NCBI GenBank assembly: GCA_003131945.1
Contig: PKWD01000241.1
Location: forward strand, 7,485-21,783
Direction of reading: 5' to 3'
DNA: 14,299 nucleotides
Source: Acidimicrobiaceae bacterium
Lineage (GTDB): Bacteria; Actinomycetota; Acidimicrobiia; Acidimicrobiales; UBA8190
The notes below the pieces were generated by a model, which did not search any database, was not told where the DNA came from, and saw only the letters and a program-made list of their open reading frames with translations. Every line of letters starts with the position of its first letter. Position 1 is the stretch's first letter. This document shows, in pieces, positions 1-6,524 of this stretch. Made by a program: the position numbers and the translations under genes.

Positions 1-1345
1 AGTGGTCCTGGTTGTTGTAGCGGTGCATGCCGTTGCGGCCCACCGGGTGCACGTTTGGAGCGCAGTCCTCCAACCATTCGACGATCCGGGCCACGTTGGC
101 CTTGTAGTGCTCGTCGTAGAAGGGGTAGGCCTTCGGCATACGCACGACGTAGCCGGCCTCGACCTTGGACGGGTCCACCAGCCCGAGAATGGCCAGTTCG
201 CGCTTGCCTTGGGCGATGAGGTCGGCGTCACTCTTGTTCCAGGTCTCGTCTCCTTCGAAGACGAAGAACTCGAGACCGAGACAGGTGCGTCCCTCCTTGA
301 CCATGTAGGGGGACCATGAGCCGAAGTTCTGGATCCGGCCCACCTGCACCTCTTTCGAGTGCACGTAGATCCAGTTGTCGGGAAAGCTGTACTCCAGGGG
401 CACCACGAGAGCCACGGTGACGAAGTCGCGGTAACGCAGATCCTGGGCGGCGAGAGTGGCCGGCTCGGCCGCCGGGGGGTCCATGGCCTTCAACAGCTGT
501 GAAATGGGCATCGATGAGATGACGTGGTCACAGGGGAACTCCTCCCTGGTTCCACCGGCGGTCTCGGCGATCACGGAGAGGGCCTTGCCGTCGTGATGGC
601 GGACGCCGACGACCCGGGTGTTCATGATCACCTTGCAGCCGGCGGCTTCGACCAGGTCGCGGCACCGCTCCCACATCATGCCGGGGCCGAGCTTCGGATA
701 TTGGAACTCCTCGATGAGCGACGTGATGTCCTTCTGGTTGCGCCGCGGCAGCAGCGAGTTGACCACGGCGTTGAACAGAGACAGGTTCTTGATGCGCTGG
801 GCGGCGAAGTCGGCCGGGAGGTTGTTGGTGGGGACCCCCCACAGCTTCTCGTTGTAGGTCTTGAAGAAGTGCGTGTAGAGCCTCCAACCGAAGCGGGCCG
901 CGATCCAGCCTTCGAGCGTGGTCTGATCCTTGGGCGGCCGGATGCGGACCCAGACGTACGACATCACGCAGCGAAGGGCCTCGACGATGCCGAGATTCTT
1001 CAGGGCGTTCGACGCCTTGAGGGGATAGTCGTAGTACTTGCCCTCGTAGTAGATGCGACTCATCCGGGGCCTCAGCATGAAGTCCTCGTCGGGCAGGACC
1101 TCGTGCCAGAAATCATCGACCTCCTTCACCTTGGTGAAGAAGCGGTGACCACCGATGTCGAATCGCCACCCGTCTCGCTCGACGGTCCTGCTGATGCCAC
1201 CGACGACCGAATCCGACTCGAGGACCGTCGACGTGATCCCGTAGCGAACGGCCAGCTCGTAGGCGGCGGTCAGGCCGGCGGGCCCGGCGCCGATGATCAC
1301 GACGTTCGGTGTCTGGTCCGTCTGGGAATCGGTGAATTCGGGCAT
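1..1345 (-). CDS. NAD(P)/FAD-dependent oxidoreductase, UDP-galactopyranose mutase / protoporphyrinogen oxidase-like (3' end outside window)
   Basis: The product is 448 residues so far and runs off the left edge without a stop. Near the N-terminus VVIIGAGPAG (residues 15-24) is a Rossmann GxGxxG dinucleotide motif. An acidic residue follows in TVLESDSVVGG, then RDGWRFDIGGHRFFTK, the second FAD-contact region typical of the protoporphyrinogen oxidase / amine oxidase / UDP-galactopyranose mutase superfamily. The last visible residues, NGMHRYNNQDH, match the C-terminal FAD-binding segment of this group, so only a short tail should be missing. The protein is predicted to be soluble and FAD-binding. 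Relatives often sit in cell-surface glycan loci, but the substrate cannot be read from the sequence. I chose the ATG at 1345 because the FAD motif starts 14 residues later. No strong Shine-Dalgarno is visible. The gene is divergent from the small secreted peptide gene across 278 bases. Confidence 0.85.
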   Translation of the reverse strand, partial: MPEFTDSQTDQTPNVVIIGAGPAGLTAAYELAVRYGITSTVLESDSVVGGISRTVERDGWRFDIGGHRFFTKVKEVDDFWHEVLPDEDFMLRPRMSRIYYEGKYYDYPLKASNALKNLGIVEALRCVMSYVWVRIRPPKDQTTLEGWIAARFGWRLYTHFFKTYNEKLWGVPTNNLPADFAAQRIKNLSLFNAVVNSLLPRRNQKDITSLIEEFQYPKLGPGMMWERCRDLVEAAGCKVIMNTRVVGVRHHDGKALSVIAETAGGTREEFPCDHVISSMPISQLLKAMDPPAAEPATLAAQDLRYRDFVTVALVVPLEYSFPDNWIYVHSKEVQVGRIQNFGSWSPYMVKEGRTCLGLEFFVFEGDETWNKSDADLIAQGKRELAILGLVDPSKVEAGYVVRMPKAYPFYDEHYKANVARIVEWLEDCAPNVHPVGRNGMHRYNNQDH

Positions 1346-1409
1346 GAAGAGGGCATTTCCGGGTCGGGGTCCCGTGGCACGAGACGCGACGGGACATGGT
1401 ACTTCCTGG

Positions 1410-1431
1410 GAGAACGCCGTCGGCCGTTCTC
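1410..1431. repeat. Inverted repeat GAGAACG-N8-CGTTCTC
   Basis: Two perfect 7-base arms (1410-1416 and 1425-1431) face each other. Inner CC/GG bases can extend the stem to about 9 pairs with one bulged C. There is no T-run on either strand, so it is not a classical terminator. It lies about 65 bases upstream of the oxidoreductase start and about 190 upstream of the peptide start. It could be a regulator binding site or an RNA hairpin. Confidence 0.45.
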
Positions 1432-1609
1432 ACAAATGCAACGGATTTCATAGGGAACTGCCAAAGTGCGGCCAGCGGCCTCTCAGGGACAGGTCGCAGA
1501 GTGACATCAGACCCCGAAAGCCGGGATCCGAACCGGTAACGGTGGAGAACGAAAGGTCGGCCTGACGCATCGTCGGTAGGCAGCGCGCTGTTGCCGTGAA
1601 CCAGAGGAA

Positions 1610-1615
1610 GGAGGT
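1610..1615 (+). promoter_or_regulatory. Strong Shine-Dalgarno of the secreted peptide gene
   Basis: GGAGGT lies 8 bases before the ATG at 1624, inside a longer purine-rich run (AGGAAGGAGGTG). It is the strongest ribosome binding site in the window and contrasts with the several apparently leaderless genes. It fixes the start of the peptide gene and suggests efficient translation. Confidence 0.8.
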
Positions 1616-1623
1616 GTAAGGAC

Positions 1624-1869
1624 ATGAGAATTCGACTCCGACATACACTCGCCGCTGTAGGGCTTGCGGGCGTTCTCGTCGGTGGAGGTGCAGCGGTCGC
1701 AAGCGCGGCCACCAGCAACGCTTCCTCGACGACGACTCCGAACAGTTCCACGTCGACCACGAACGGGTCGTCGACGACCCCTTCGTCGGGCAGTTCGTCG
1801 ACAGCCCCATCGTCGGGGAGTTCGTCGCATTGCCCCCATATGGGGAGCAGTTCGTCAACGGCTTCCTAG
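1624..1869 (+). CDS. Small secreted Ser/Thr-rich peptide with His-Cys-Pro-His-Met cluster
   Basis: This is an 81-residue product. It starts with a basic n-region (MRIRLRH), a hydrophobic core (about residues 9-24) and an ASA-A cleavage site near residue 28, a typical Sec signal peptide. The mature part of about 53 residues is almost entirely Ser, Thr, Gly, Asn, Pro and Ala. It contains two copies of PSSGSSS and, near the end, SHCPHMG (Cys70 with His69, His72 and Met73), then a short Ser tail. No catalytic domain is possible at this size. The low-complexity mature chain suggests an extracellular or wall-associated disordered peptide that may be glycosylated, and the HCPHM cluster could bind a metal or form a disulfide dimer. 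Those roles are inference. The gene is real by its start site and signal peptide: a strong GGAGGT sits 8 bases before the ATG. The amidase gene converges on it. Confidence 0.75.
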   Translation: MRIRLRHTLAAVGLAGVLVGGGAAVASAATSNASSTTTPNSSTSTTNGSSTTPSSGSSSTAPSSGSSSHCPHMGSSSSTAS

Positions 1870-1904
1870 GCTCAGCGACAGCCAGACGTCACCACGACAT
1901 GGCT

Positions 1905-1920
1905 CCCGGTTGAACCCGGG
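1905..1920. terminator. Possible weak bidirectional hairpin between convergent genes
   Basis: CCCGG (1905-1909) and CCGGG (1916-1920) can form a 5-pair stem with a 6-base loop. It lies between the 3' ends of the peptide gene and the amidase gene, where a shared terminator would be expected. There is no T-tract on either side, so the assignment is tentative. Confidence 0.25.
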
Positions 1921-1962
1921 GGTCCTGTCGCGTTGGCGGGCGACGCCCCGGTCGGCGGGCGC

Positions 1963-2850
1963 CTACGCCGTGGCGACGGTTGTGGCCGAACCGCGGGTCG
2001 GCGTCGAGTCGGCCAGGAAGGTGGTGACGGCTTTGGCCAGGGCCGCCGCCACCTGTTGCTGAAACCCGGGGTCGACCAGGAGGGCGGCATCGGTCGGATT
2101 GGGCATGTTCCCGCATTCGACCATGACCTTCGGCACCGTCGTCAGGTTCAGGCCCCCGAGATCGTCACGCGGCACGACGCCGTTCACCCCGTAGTAGTCA
2201 CTCACGGGCATGGGCGTCTCGCTCAGAAAGGCGCTGCGGACATGTTCACCGAGAACCTGGGACGCACTGATCACGGCGTCGTTGACTCCGCTCGCCACCG
2301 GTTCGAGGATGGAGAACCCCCGGCCGTCGACGGGTCCACCGTCGGCGTGGATGGAGACGGCCACATGGGCCCCGGCATTGTTCACGATGCTCGCTCTTTC
2401 GGTGATACACGGCCCGTAGCCGGCGTTGGAGGTACGCGTGAGGACCTCGGTCGCCCCCTGAGCGCGCAACGTCGTGGCCAGGTACTCGGCCACGTTGAAG
2501 GCGAACTGCGCTTCCGTGTAGCCGTTGGCCTCCTGGGTACCGGTGGTGTCGCACGTCTCTTCCTCGCGCCCGTTCCACACCGACTGATTGATGTAGGAGG
2601 TGTGTTCCCAGTTGTCGCCGTTGTGCCCGGGATCGACTCCCACCACGACGCCGGTCAGCACACCCCGGGGCACCGTGGAGCTTGTGCTCTGCGCCGAGTC
2701 GTTGCTGTGTCTTGAACCGGGCTTCTCGGCCGTCGGCGATGGCGCTTTGCGATGCCTGGTGGCCGACCAGGTGGCACCGGCCAGACCCACTCCGGCGGCC
2801 GCTCCGAGGAGACTTTTCAGCAGCGTTCGCCGGGGCATGGGACGGGCCAC
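1963..2850 (-). CDS. Tat-exported N-acetylmuramoyl-L-alanine amidase (Amidase_3 type)
   Basis: This enzyme is predicted to cleave the amide bond between N-acetylmuramic acid and L-alanine in peptidoglycan, using zinc, outside the cytoplasm. With the GTG start at 2850 it has 295 residues. The N-terminus MPRRTLLKSLLGAAAG carries a twin-arginine motif (RRTLLK) and a hydrophobic stretch, so Tat export is likely. A Ser/Pro-rich linker runs to about residue 62, then one catalytic domain fills the rest. Family motifs are present: VDPGH (His76), TEAQF (Glu113), SIHAD (His168) and VECGN (Glu245). These match the zinc ligands and catalytic glutamate of the family. There is no separate cell-wall-binding domain. 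An ATG at 2838 is an equally plausible start and keeps the Tat motif. The gene begins 36 bases after the thioesterase stop on the same strand, so it may be the last gene of that operon. Confidence 0.88.
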   Translation of the reverse strand: MARPMPRRTLLKSLLGAAAGVGLAGATWSATRHRKAPSPTAEKPGSRHSNDSAQSTSSTVPRGVLTGVVVGVDPGHNGDNWEHTSYINQSVWNGREEETCDTTGTQEANGYTEAQFAFNVAEYLATTLRAQGATEVLTRTSNAGYGPCITERASIVNNAGAHVAVSIHADGGPVDGRGFSILEPVASGVNDAVISASQVLGEHVRSAFLSETPMPVSDYYGVNGVVPRDDLGGLNLTTVPKVMVECGNMPNPTDAALLVDPGFQQQVAAALAKAVTTFLADSTPTRGSATTVATA

Positions 2851-2886
2851 GGCGACAGCATGCCACGGTGCTCCCGCCGGTTTTCT

Positions 2887-3735
2887 TCAGGTGGGCGGCA
2901 GCAGAAGAGCCAGCTGGCGCGACAGCGCCACCAGGCGGCCGGTGCTGTCGAACAGCTCCCCGTCCTCCTCCAGCAGCCCCCCGACCATCGACCGGGTACG
3001 GAACGATCCCCGGAGCCAGCCGCCCTGGGGCCGGGCGCGCACGTAGACGGAGTACTGAAGCGTCGGCACCCAACTGGCGGGGTAGAGGTCGAGGATGGCC
3101 GGCGGGAAGGCGTCGGCGAAGAGCATGAGCGAGGTCACGTCGGGATCACGTCCATCGGCGAAGCGCGTCCACCCCTCGATCCGGGCTTCGGTGGCGTTCG
3201 CCGTCCCCGGCCCGACGCCATTGAGCCACCCGATGTCGGGCGCCAGGCGCACGTCGAAGTGTTCGAAGATCTCGGGCAGCCCGATGCCGCTCGGACCTGG
3301 TCGGTTACGGATGGACACGCACTGCTCGAGCGGGGGCACGGTGGGAGCGGGGGAATCGAGGGTCGGCCCGTGCAGCTGGTCAAGGTCGCCGAGCACGGCG
3401 GTGGCCCGGACGTGATCGCGTCCGTCCTGGTGGAGGGCGATTTCGACCACCGATGACTGCCGTCCTCGCTTGGCGATGGCCACGGTGATGTCGGCTGGTC
3501 CGCCCGACGGCGGTGAGAGAAAAGTAGCGGTCATGGCCAGCGTGTCGGGCATCGATGAGGCGGCGGCGGCGGCCTTGGCCATGGGGGCGAGGAGATAGCC
3601 GCCGTTCAGGAATCCCCCGATGCTCCAGGAGCCGTCGAGATCGACGGTCCATCCGCCGTCCGAAGCCAAGATGGCCGTGGCCCGGTCGTAGTCGCTCGTC
3701 TCCCCGGCGGAGACCACGGGTGGCAAGGACGTCAT
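2887..3735 (-). CDS. Acyl-CoA thioesterase family protein (double hotdog, TesB-like)
   Basis: The 282-residue product is predicted to hydrolyse acyl-CoA or a related thioester in the cytoplasm. The length and the two-halved layout fit the double-hotdog thioesterase family. The first half holds SIGGFLNGGYLLAPMAKA (residues 38-55), the Gly-rich hotdog helix region. The second half holds MLFADAFPPA (204-213), with the Asp typical of the catalytic site, then SWVPTLQYSVYVRA. The substrate is not readable. The ATG at 3735 is chosen because it overlaps the exporter stop as ATGA. Upstream extension to 3846 would give only Arg/Ala-rich sequence antisense-like to the exporter frame. Coupled translation with the MFS gene suggests that the two act on the same compound, for instance releasing an acid that is then exported. 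That link is inference. Confidence 0.82.
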   Translation of the reverse strand: MTSLPPVVSAGETSDYDRATAILASDGGWTVDLDGSWSIGGFLNGGYLLAPMAKAAAAASSMPDTLAMTATFLSPPSGGPADITVAIAKRGRQSSVVEIALHQDGRDHVRATAVLGDLDQLHGPTLDSPAPTVPPLEQCVSIRNRPGPSGIGLPEIFEHFDVRLAPDIGWLNGVGPGTANATEARIEGWTRFADGRDPDVTSLMLFADAFPPAILDLYPASWVPTLQYSVYVRARPQGGWLRGSFRTRSMVGGLLEEDGELFDSTGRLVALSRQLALLLPPT

Positions 3736-5213
3736 GGTGCTGCTTTTGCAGAGATGGTCGGCACGGTGGACCCGGGCGGCCGCCCTCGCTTCAGCAGAGC
3801 GGTGACCAGCCCGGACAGGACGGCCATGGTGGCGGCGAAGGCCCACAGGTGACGGAAGTTGACGAGAGCGGCGGCCGGTGAACGGGGCGTACCGAGAATG
3901 ACAACCAGCAGGGCGACGCCGAAGGCACCGCCGACCTGGCGGGCCGTCTGGTTCACAGCGCTACCGACGGCAAAGCGCTCGACGTGCAGACTGGACACGG
4001 CCGCCGCGCTGAGGACGGGGAAGGTCAGGCCGATGCCGAGACCGGTGATCAACGTGGCCGGCAGCCAACGTGTGGCGTACGCAGGGTGGAGGCCGATGGC
4101 GGTGGCGTACCACGTCAGACCCCCGGCGAAGACGGCGAAGCCGCTCAACAGCACGGTGCGGAAACCGATGCGCTGTGCGATCCGTCCCGCCGGTCCCGAG
4201 ACGGCGGCCACCACCAGGGGTCCGGGCGTCACGGCGAGGCCGGCGCGCAGGATCGAATAGTGCCAGACGCTCGTGAGGAACAGGATGTTGCCCAGCAGCA
4301 TGGCGAAGAAGCCCATGGCGTAGAGCACGGTGGCGGCGTTGGCCACGGTGAACGAGCGTGACCGGAAGAGGGTCAGATCGAGCACGGGCTCGGGATGGCG
4401 CGACGAGCGTCGGAGGAAGACGGCACCCACGAGCACGGCACCAGCGAAGCAGATGATGACGCGCGCACTCGACCAGCCCCAGGTCGGCCGTTCGGTGATC
4501 CCCAGCACGAGAGCGGCAAGCGTGGTGCTCACCAGCACGACACCGGCATAGTCGGGCCGCTCCCCGGAGGTGACGGTTGTCGTCTCGGTCAGTACCCGCC
4601 GCCCGACGAGGTAGCCGACGGCGCCGATGGGCAGGTTGACGAAGAACACCCACCGCCACCCGGGTCCGGAAACGAGGAGACCGCCGAGGGAGGGGCCGGT
4701 GGCGACGGCCAGGGCGCCGATGCCGCCCCAGAGGGCCACCACCTGGGAGCGACGCTCGCTCGGGAACGCCCCGAGCAGCAGCCCGAGCGAGGCCGGCAGC
4801 ATCGCCGCCGCGCCACTGCCCTGGATGAAGCGGCCGGCGACGAGCAGGTCCACTGACGGGGCGAGCCCGCACAGCGCCGAGCCAAGAGTGAAAATGCCCA
4901 GGCCGATGAAGAACAGCCGGCGCCGACCGAGCCGGTCGGCGCTGCGGCCGGCCGTGACGAGCAGAGAGGCGAACACGATGCTGTAGCCGGTGATGACCCA
5001 GGCCAGCGACGCCCTGGTGTCATGGGGAAACGAGTGCTCGAGTGCCGGGAAGGCGACGTTCACGATCGAGAGATCGAGAGAGGCCATGAAGGCGCCGAGG
5101 GCGGTGACGACGAACACGAGCGTCCGTCGCCTGCTGGTGATGCCGGCGTCGGTTGCCACCGGGTCGACGATGGGTTCCCCGGACAGCGGACGGGTGTCTG
5201 TGGCGCTCGCCAT
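3732..5213 (-). CDS. MFS drug/metabolite exporter, DHA2 (14-TM) family
   Basis: This is a 493-residue inner-membrane proton-driven exporter. The length and about 14 hydrophobic segments fit the DHA2 branch. Visible signatures are FMASLDLSIVNVAFPAL at TM1, SADRLGRRRLFF (motif A in loop 2-3), RFIQGSGAAAMLPASLG (motif B region) and ATGPSLGGLL (motif C, the antiporter signature of exporters). Family members expel drugs, dyes or metabolites, and the substrate here is unknown. I chose the ATG at 5213 over an in-frame start at 5249 because a TAGAGT -10 box lies exactly 7 bases before it, and because 5249 falls inside the putative operator. It is the first gene of a unit with the thioesterase (4-base overlap) and probably the amidase. 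It is divergent from the HxlR regulator, which likely controls it. Confidence 0.9.
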   Translation of the reverse strand: MASATDTRPLSGEPIVDPVATDAGITSRRRTLVFVVTALGAFMASLDLSIVNVAFPALEHSFPHDTRASLAWVITGYSIVFASLLVTAGRSADRLGRRRLFFIGLGIFTLGSALCGLAPSVDLLVAGRFIQGSGAAAMLPASLGLLLGAFPSERRSQVVALWGGIGALAVATGPSLGGLLVSGPGWRWVFFVNLPIGAVGYLVGRRVLTETTTVTSGERPDYAGVVLVSTTLAALVLGITERPTWGWSSARVIICFAGAVLVGAVFLRRSSRHPEPVLDLTLFRSRSFTVANAATVLYAMGFFAMLLGNILFLTSVWHYSILRAGLAVTPGPLVVAAVSGPAGRIAQRIGFRTVLLSGFAVFAGGLTWYATAIGLHPAYATRWLPATLITGLGIGLTFPVLSAAAVSSLHVERFAVGSAVNQTARQVGGAFGVALLVVILGTPRSPAAALVNFRHLWAFAATMAVLSGLVTALLKRGRPPGSTVPTISAKAAP

Positions 5214-5220
5214 GAGAATC

Positions 5221-5260
5221 ACTCTAGGGTATTGAGTTCTATGATGCAACTAACTAGGAT
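5221..5260. promoter_or_regulatory. Back-to-back promoters of the exporter and the HxlR regulator
   Basis: Rightwards, TTGAGT (5232-5237), a 17-base spacer and TAGGAT (5255-5260) precede the GTG at 5267 by 6 bases. Leftwards, TTGCAT (5249-5244), a 17-base spacer and TAGAGT (5226-5221) precede the ATG at 5213 by 7 bases. Both fit sigma-70 type -35/-10 spacing and both imply leaderless or nearly leaderless transcripts. The two promoters face away from each other with overlapping spacers, so one bound regulator could affect both. The sequence match is direct and activity is inferred. Confidence 0.6.
5235..5251. promoter_or_regulatory. Putative HxlR operator, AGTT-N9-AACT
   Basis: A 17-base imperfect palindrome with AGTT and AACT arms is centred at 5243, exactly between the two -35 elements. 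A second dyad, ACTC-N9-GAGT (5221-5237), has the same arm spacing and overlaps the leftward -10. Winged-helix dimers of the HxlR family usually bind dyads of this size next to their own gene. Binding here would block both promoters. Confidence 0.5.
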
Positions 5261-5266
5261 GATTCC

Positions 5267-5752
5267 GTGGAACGCAAGAGCTTCGCCGGCATGGAGTGTT
5301 CGGTGGCCCAGTGCCTCGAGGTCGTGGGGGAATGGTGGAGCATGCTCGTGGTGCGCGACGCATTCCTGGGGGTGACGCGGTTCGATGCCTTCCAGCAGCG
5401 TCTCGGTATCTCCCGCAACATCCTCCAGCAGCGTCTGGCGCGGTTGGTCGAGACCGGTGTGCTCAGCCGGGAGCCGTACTCCGAGCACCCGCCGCGGTAC
5501 GACTACCGGCTCACCGACAAGGGCCGCGATCTCTGGCCCGTCCTCACCGCCATGCGTCAGTGGGGCGACCGCTACTCGGCCCCGCTCGGACCACCTCTCG
5601 TGGTCACCCACAAGGAGTGCGGGTCCTCGGCCGACGCCGTGCTCGTGTGCGGATCGTGCGGGGAGAGAGTGGGACCGCGCGATGTGAAGGCGTCCGCCGG
5701 TCCTGGACTTCGTCAGGGACAACTCCTACCGGATCGGGCGCCGTCGCCGTAG
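5267..5752 (+). CDS. HxlR-family winged-helix transcriptional regulator
   Basis: This 161-residue DNA-binding regulator starts at the GTG at 5267. The typical HxlR core is clear: MECSVAQCLEVVGEWWSMLV (residues 9-28), then FLGVTRFDAFQQRLGISRNI as the helix-turn-helix region, the wing at HPPRYDYRLTDKGRDL, and the dimer helix PVLTAMRQWGDRY. Cys11 and Cys16 lie in the N-terminal region where redox- or electrophile-sensing HxlR proteins carry their sensor cysteine. After the core, HKEC (115-118) and CGSC (128-131) form a possible HxxC/CxxC zinc ribbon. A TAGGAT box 6 bases upstream supports this start, although an internal ATG at 5291 would remove only the first eight residues. It is divergent from the MFS exporter and probably represses it and itself until a quinone-like or electrophilic compound is sensed. 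The ligand is inference. Confidence 0.88.
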   Translation: MERKSFAGMECSVAQCLEVVGEWWSMLVVRDAFLGVTRFDAFQQRLGISRNILQQRLARLVETGVLSREPYSEHPPRYDYRLTDKGRDLWPVLTAMRQWGDRYSAPLGPPLVVTHKECGSSADAVLVCGSCGERVGPRDVKASAGPGLRQGQLLPDRAPSP

Positions 5753-5912
5753 CCGGGGCACGATGATCAGCATGCCGGACCCCCCGGGGCGACGCTCGGT
5801 GCCCGTGCCCATGGGTGGCTCCGTCTCGCTCCCTCGAGGCTCCATCGCCTGAAGACGGGGCCGGATCCGCACCACCATCGACCGTCACCGGTTCACGGTG
5901 GGCGGCAGTGTC

Positions 5913-5918
5913 TAGTGT
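5913..5918 (+). promoter_or_regulatory. -10 box TAGTGT of a leaderless gene
   Basis: TAGTGT ends 7 bases before the ATG at 5926, the spacing expected when the start codon is also the transcription start. There is no Shine-Dalgarno. A weak TTCACG at 5892-5897 could serve as -35 with a short 15-base spacer. Confidence 0.5.
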
Positions 5919-5925
5919 TTCGCCG

Positions 5926-6483
5926 ATGGCACAACCTTCCGGACAGCCCCGCATCCCGCCCCTTCCCGTGGATCAACGCTCCAAGCACGTCACCGAGTTG
6001 CTCGCCCCGGCCCGGATCGAGGGCGAGGATCTCAACATCTTCGCCACGTTGGTCCGCCACCCCCGGCTGTACAAGCGCTGGTCGAGCTTCGGTGGCTTTC
6101 TGCTCTACCGGGGCGAACTGCCGGCGCGTGACAGGGAGCTGCTGATTCTCCGGACGGCGTGGAACTGCCGGTCCGAGTACGAATGGGGCCAGCATGCCCG
6201 GATCGCCCGCAGCGTCGATGTGAGCGATGACGAGATCTCTCGTGTCACCGACGGGCCCGATGCACCGCTTTGGTCGTCGTTCGACGCCACCCTCCTGAGA
6301 GCGGCCGACGAACTGCACCGGGAGTCATCCATTTCCGACGCCACGTGGAGTGCCTTGGCGGAACACTATGACGAGCACCAGTTGATCGAGGTGTGTATGG
6401 TCATCGGCCAGTACCACCTGGTGGCCTTCACGCTCAACGCGCTCGGAGTCGAGAGGGAGCCGGGGGTAACGGGCTTTCCGTGA
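5926..6483 (+). CDS. Carboxymuconolactone decarboxylase family protein
   Basis: The 185-residue, all-alpha cytoplasmic protein belongs to the CMD / AhpD-like superfamily. Its core is LPARDRELLILRTAWNCRSE followed by YEWGQH (residues 65-90). Glu71, Cys81, Glu84 and His90 occupy the positions of the conserved Glu, Cys/Asn and His of the family. It has one Cys at the active helix, not the CxxC pair of AhpD peroxidase partners, so it fits the non-AhpD branch often annotated only as CMD family. Such proteins may act as lactone decarboxylases or as small redox or ring-cleavage-associated enzymes, and the reaction here is unknown. An upstream in-frame start at 5815 adds only low-complexity residues. 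The ATG at 5926 is favoured because the domain starts soon after it and a TAGTGT box sits 7 bases before. It converges on the GGDEF-EAL gene, 41 bases away. Confidence 0.85.
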   Translation: MAQPSGQPRIPPLPVDQRSKHVTELLAPARIEGEDLNIFATLVRHPRLYKRWSSFGGFLLYRGELPARDRELLILRTAWNCRSEYEWGQHARIARSVDVSDDEISRVTDGPDAPLWSSFDATLLRAADELHRESSISDATWSALAEHYDEHQLIEVCMVIGQYHLVAFTLNALGVEREPGVTGFP

Positions 6484-6524
6484 CTGATGGCTCCGAGCGC
6501 GACGCCTCGTGGTGAGAGCGGTCG

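Larger units (their letters stand above)
1346..1623. other. Divergent intergenic region with small inverted repeats
   Basis: This 278-base gap separates the leftward oxidoreductase from the rightward secreted-peptide gene. It should carry promoters for both, but I find no convincing -35/-10 pair. It contains a near-perfect inverted repeat at 1410-1431, a CCGG-N8-CCGG repeat at 1521-1536 and a possible hairpin at 1560-1581. I recognise no known riboswitch consensus in it. Reading frames in this stretch show no recognisable protein. Confidence 0.5.

Noticed and set aside
524..1453. Long rightward open frame of 309 codons
   Set aside because: It lies antisense to the FAD oxidoreductase, has no recognisable motif and its composition is what a high-GC shadow frame gives.
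1500..1609. Known riboswitch (cyclic-di-AMP, cobalamin or SAM type) before the peptide gene
   Set aside because: Small dyads are present, but I could not match the conserved cores of these classes.
1933..2715. Rightward open frame of 260 codons
   Set aside because: Antisense to the amidase, whose catalytic motifs and Tat signal are clear on the other strand.
2246..3073. Leftward open frame of 275 codons
   Set aside because: Arg/Gly/Ala-rich out-of-frame shadow across the amidase and thioesterase genes.
3736..3846. N-terminal extension of the thioesterase
   Set aside because: It lies inside the exporter gene in another frame and reads Arg/Ala/His-rich. The ATGA overlap at 3732-3735 gives the natural start.
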